From the NCBI GenBank assembly GCA_937873245.1, contig CALMVY010000199.1:1-7627 (forward strand): DNA of 7,627 bases, in the 5' to 3' direction. Each line of letters opens with the position of its first letter. The first letter of the stretch is position 1. The notes below the pieces were generated by a model that was not told where the DNA came from, did no database searches, and saw only the letters and a program-made list of their open reading frames with translations. The stretch is from an uncultured Arthrobacter sp. (lineage in GTDB: Bacteria; Actinomycetota; Actinomycetes; Actinomycetales; Micrococcaceae). A program made the translations under genes and the position numbers. This document shows, piece after piece, positions 6,177 to 7,627 of the stretch.

Positions 6177-6488
6177 TAAGTTCTCTCTTTCGTGATCCTG
6201 GGTCCGCGCTTTTCGGGCGCGGGCTGAGGACGCTCCGGCATCTTGGGGGTACGCCGGATCGCCCCGAAATGGGTTACTTAGCGAAGGGTGTACTGCGAAG
6301 ACGCGCCAAAAGCGGGAGCTGCGTGCAGGTGCATGGCCTGCGGGCCGGACTCAGCAGAGATTGAGACGGCGGTGCGAGATCCGTTCCGGGCGCCGGCAAG
6401 GGCATCCCGGGAGTCGGATTTCAGCGGGCTCGTAAGAGCCGCGCAAGCGCGGTGGCGCGCAGCATTGTGGCGTGAAGACACGAAAGTA
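6177..6488 (-). other. Long untranslated leader between riboswitch and NlpC/P60 start
   Basis: These 312 bases contain no gene I accept. In transcript order they hold CGTG-N4-CACG (6471-6482), then three overlapping GC hairpins: GCGCG-N4-CGCGC (6447-6460), CCGCGC-N2-GCGCGG (6439-6452) and GGCTC-N4-GAGCC (6427-6440). CCGCGC-N7-GCGCGG (6204-6222) lies 28 bases before the ATG. No stem is followed by a convincing U-run, so no classical terminator platform for the riboswitch is seen. A 14-codon frame (6421-6465, MLRATALARLLRAR) spans the overlapping hairpins but has no ribosome binding site. The stretch near 6276-6330 is less structured. Confidence 0.5.
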
Positions 6489-6672
6489 GCCTCTCCCAAT
6501 GCCTGCGAGGTGAGCTGTCGGATTCGGATGGGAGTCACCCGGCCGCGCTGCTTCCTGGGAAGCTTTGCGACTTAACCCCAAGGCCTTCTTTCGAAGGCCA
6601 AAATTGGTTCCCCCGCCCCTGCCAGACGATGTGATGCGAACGGACCTTGAGCGGTGGCAGAGCTAGGCAATC
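6489..6672 (-). promoter_or_regulatory. Cyclic di-AMP riboswitch (ydaO-yuaA type) upstream of NlpC/P60
   Basis: Read on the minus strand, this matches the ydaO class in order and spacing. P1 is ATTGCC (6666-6671) with GGCATT (6498-6503), imperfect. P2 is CTCTGCCA with TGGCAGGG, eight pairs including one wobble. Then come GCGGGGGAACCA, a hairpin GGCCTTC-N4-GAAGGCC, TTGGGGTTAAGTC, a variable stem with GCTTCC/GGAAGC, GGGTGACTCCCATCC, the diagnostic CCGACAGCTCACCTCGCAGG and finally GGGAGAGGC. The GGGGAACCA, GGGGTTAA and GACAGCTnACC blocks are the class signature. Members bind c-di-AMP and usually lower expression when it is high; in actinobacteria they often precede cell-wall hydrolase genes such as rpfA or NlpC/P60. 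The ligand and direction are known of the family, not shown here. Confidence 0.93.
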
Positions 6673-6681
6673 CACTCAAGA

Positions 6682-6706
6682 GCGCCAACTTCGGAAAAGT
6701 TGGCGC
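6682..6706 (-). terminator. Perfect 10-bp hairpin: terminator of the M23 gene and/or 5' stem of the NlpC leader
   Basis: GCGCCAACTT and AAGTTGGCGC flank a five-base loop. The element lies 86 bases after the M23 stop codon, as a terminator might, but only TCTTGAG follows, so the U-tract is poor. It also starts at about the predicted transcription start (near 6707) of the riboswitch transcript and ends ten bases before the aptamer. It may therefore be a 5'-terminal stem-loop protecting that RNA. Both roles are possible. Confidence 0.6.
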
Positions 6707-6713
6707 AGGTCAA

Positions 6714-6742
6714 ACGGTACAACACTTGGGGCTAAATGTCAC
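6714..6742 (-). promoter_or_regulatory. Sigma70-like promoter of the riboswitch-NlpC/P60 transcript
   Basis: On the minus strand GTGACA (6737-6742, five of six matches to TTGACA) and TACCGT (6714-6719, TAnnnT type) are separated by exactly 17 bases. The predicted start near 6706-6708 gives a 5' untranslated region of about 530 bases. No better pair is visible between the M23 stop and the riboswitch. Confidence 0.55.
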
Positions 6743-6764
6743 ATTCAGATCACGGCGTGTCACA
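6738..6764. promoter_or_regulatory. Tandem GTCACA direct repeats overlapping the -35
   Basis: On the plus strand GTCACA (6738-6743), ATCACG (6749-6754) and GTCACA (6759-6764) recur at 11- and 10-base steps, that is, on one face of the helix. Direct repeats at this spacing are typical of OmpR-family response regulators. The GTCACA half-site resembles the one I recall for mycobacterial MtrA, which controls wall-hydrolase genes. The repeat nearest the gene covers the -35, so binding could block or help RNA polymerase. The repeats are visible; the regulator is inferred. Confidence 0.4.
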
Positions 6765-6792
6765 AGGATGCGAGAGCGTCCGATCAGCTTTG

Positions 6793-7611
6793 TTAAAGCC
6801 AGCTGAGAGGGTCGACAACTTCGCCGTTGGCCATTACTTCAAAGTGAAGGTGGCAGCCCGTGGATGCCCCGGTCGTCCCGCTCATAGCGACGACATCGCC
6901 GCGCGAGACCTTTTGGCCGACCTTCACCGAGGATGAGGACAAGTGGTTGTACGTCGTCTCCAGGCCGTTGCCGTGGTCGATCACGACGCGGTTCCCCCCG
7001 CCGAATGGGTGCCATCCCGCAAACGTGACGGTACCGCTGGCGGCCGCCCTGACGGCCGTTCCGCACTGGGCGACAAGGTCCTCGCCGCGGTGGAGCTCTC
7101 CCGCGCCCCCGGTGATCGGGCTGACCCGGAGCCCGAACGACGATGCTGTCACCATCTGGGCCAGCGGGGCGCCGAGGCTGCCTGCGGAGGCCGCGCGGGT
7201 GATCGAACCCACGGACTGGGCGCTCAGCAACTGCTTGAGCTTTCCATCTGGGTCACCCTGGGTGGTGACGGCGGTCCGGTTGAAGTCGATTTTGGCCTCG
7301 TCGGCCGTGACATCCGGCTGGACCGCGGCCGAGACGGATTCGGACGATCCCGTGTTCGTAGCCATGACCGGGCCCGTGGCGGGGACGGTGACGGTGAGGA
7401 CCAGGCCCGTAGCGGCCAGGGCAATGCCTGCCTTTTGCCCCACGCCACTGGCGGCGGCAAAGTCGGTTACCTGGCGGAACGGGCTGCGACGGCCTCTGCG
7501 TTCGTCACGGTGCGCGTCACGTGGGCGGTCTGCCATGACGGCGACGGCCGGACGCGGCTCCGGCGCGGGACCGGTCGCACGACGGCGTCCCCTGGCGGTC
7601 TGGGTGGTCAA
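6793..7611 (-). CDS. Secreted M23 (LytM-type) peptidoglycan endopeptidase
   Basis: 272 residues. M23 enzymes are zinc metallopeptidases that cut peptidoglycan cross-links, though some members are inactive activators. The C-terminal domain (about 158-272) has all the active-site pieces: H174 and D178 in GELHRGEDLV, H223 in TTYNHLSSS, and H254-x-H256 in HLHFEV. An active enzyme is therefore expected. C183 and C253 could form a disulfide outside the cell. The N-terminus has a very basic n-region of about 60 residues, a hydrophobic core (61-78) and no sharp cleavage motif, so it may be a signal peptide or an anchor. Residues 85-155 are a Ser/Thr/Ala linker without coiled coil or repeats. The start is TTG at 7611, with GAGAGGA (7619-7625) ending seven bases upstream and a product beginning MTTQTARGRRR, like MTTRANARHR of the neighbouring NlpC protein. 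The upstream region is outside the window, so its promoter and any riboswitch cannot be judged. Confidence 0.93.
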   Translation of the reverse strand: MTTQTARGRRRATGPAPEPRPAVAVMADRPRDAHRDERRGRRSPFRQVTDFAAASGVGQKAGIALAATGLVLTVTVPATGPVMATNTGSSESVSAAVQPDVTADEAKIDFNRTAVTTQGDPDGKLKQLLSAQSVGSITRAASAGSLGAPLAQMVTASSFGLRVSPITGGAGELHRGEDLVAQCGTAVRAAASGTVTFAGWHPFGGGNRVVIDHGNGLETTYNHLSSSSVKVGQKVSRGDVVAMSGTTGASTGCHLHFEVMANGEVVDPLSWL

Positions 7612-7627
7612 AAACGGTTCCTCTCTG

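Noticed and set aside
6278..6538. An 86-codon minus-strand frame starting inside the riboswitch
   Set aside because: Its GTG lies in the conserved aptamer block GGGTGACTCCC, it has no ribosome binding site, and the protein resembles nothing I know. The RNA structure explains the conservation better.
6737..6764. CRP/GlxR-type operator (TGTGA-N6-TCACA)
   Set aside because: The TGTGA half-sites are direct repeats, not inverted ones, and no TCACA arm is found at the required six-base distance.
1..7627. CRISPR arrays, tRNA or rRNA genes, insertion sequences, phage or defence genes
   Set aside because: No regularly spaced repeats, cloverleaf sequences, transposase motifs or terminal repeats were seen; the HNH gene alone is not evidence of a mobile element.

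Overview
The window reads as chromosome from a high-GC actinobacterium of the Micrococcaceae (Arthrobacter/Pseudarthrobacter type). The signs are strong GC bias, frequent GTG and TTG starts, actinobacterial spellings of the Moco genes, and cell-wall hydrolases with Ala-rich, long-n-region signal peptides. The genus is inferred from protein style; no 16S or marker gene is present. Every gene I accept lies on the minus strand, so transcription runs from high to low coordinates.

Right part (about 5350-7627): two secreted peptidoglycan hydrolases. An M23 (LytM) endopeptidase is followed by an NlpC/P60 endopeptidase. Between them lies a 616-base non-coding stretch that is a layered control region. 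In transcription order it holds tandem GTCACA-type direct repeats, a sigma70-like promoter whose -35 sits in one repeat, a perfect 10-bp hairpin at the predicted 5' end of the transcript, a recognisable ydaO-type cyclic di-AMP riboswitch (about 6489-6672), and a leader of about 310 bases before the NlpC start. A perfect 18-bp hairpin terminates the NlpC gene.

Middle part (1200-5188): an HNH nuclease-fold protein of the conserved actinobacterial type, then a compact molybdenum-cofactor block: mobA-like nucleotidyltransferase, DUF6457 small protein, moeA and fdhD. mobA/DUF6457 overlap by 17 bases and DUF6457/moeA by 4, which implies translational coupling. MoeA inserts molybdenum into molybdopterin, MobA adds the nucleotide to make the dinucleotide form, and FdhD passes sulfur to the cofactor of formate dehydrogenase. 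The block therefore points to a Mo-bis-MGD formate dehydrogenase encoded elsewhere. A leaderless-type promoter overlaps the end of the HNH gene and reads straight into the GTG of mobA.

Left edge (1-1094): the N-terminal third of a GH38 alpha-mannosidase that runs off the window. Its best start is a TTG with a good ribosome binding site, not the upstream ATG.

I see no mobile element, CRISPR array, tRNA or rRNA, and no wholly new system. The most interesting part is the stacked control of the NlpC/P60 gene. Second is the overlapping mobA-DUF6457-moeA arrangement.
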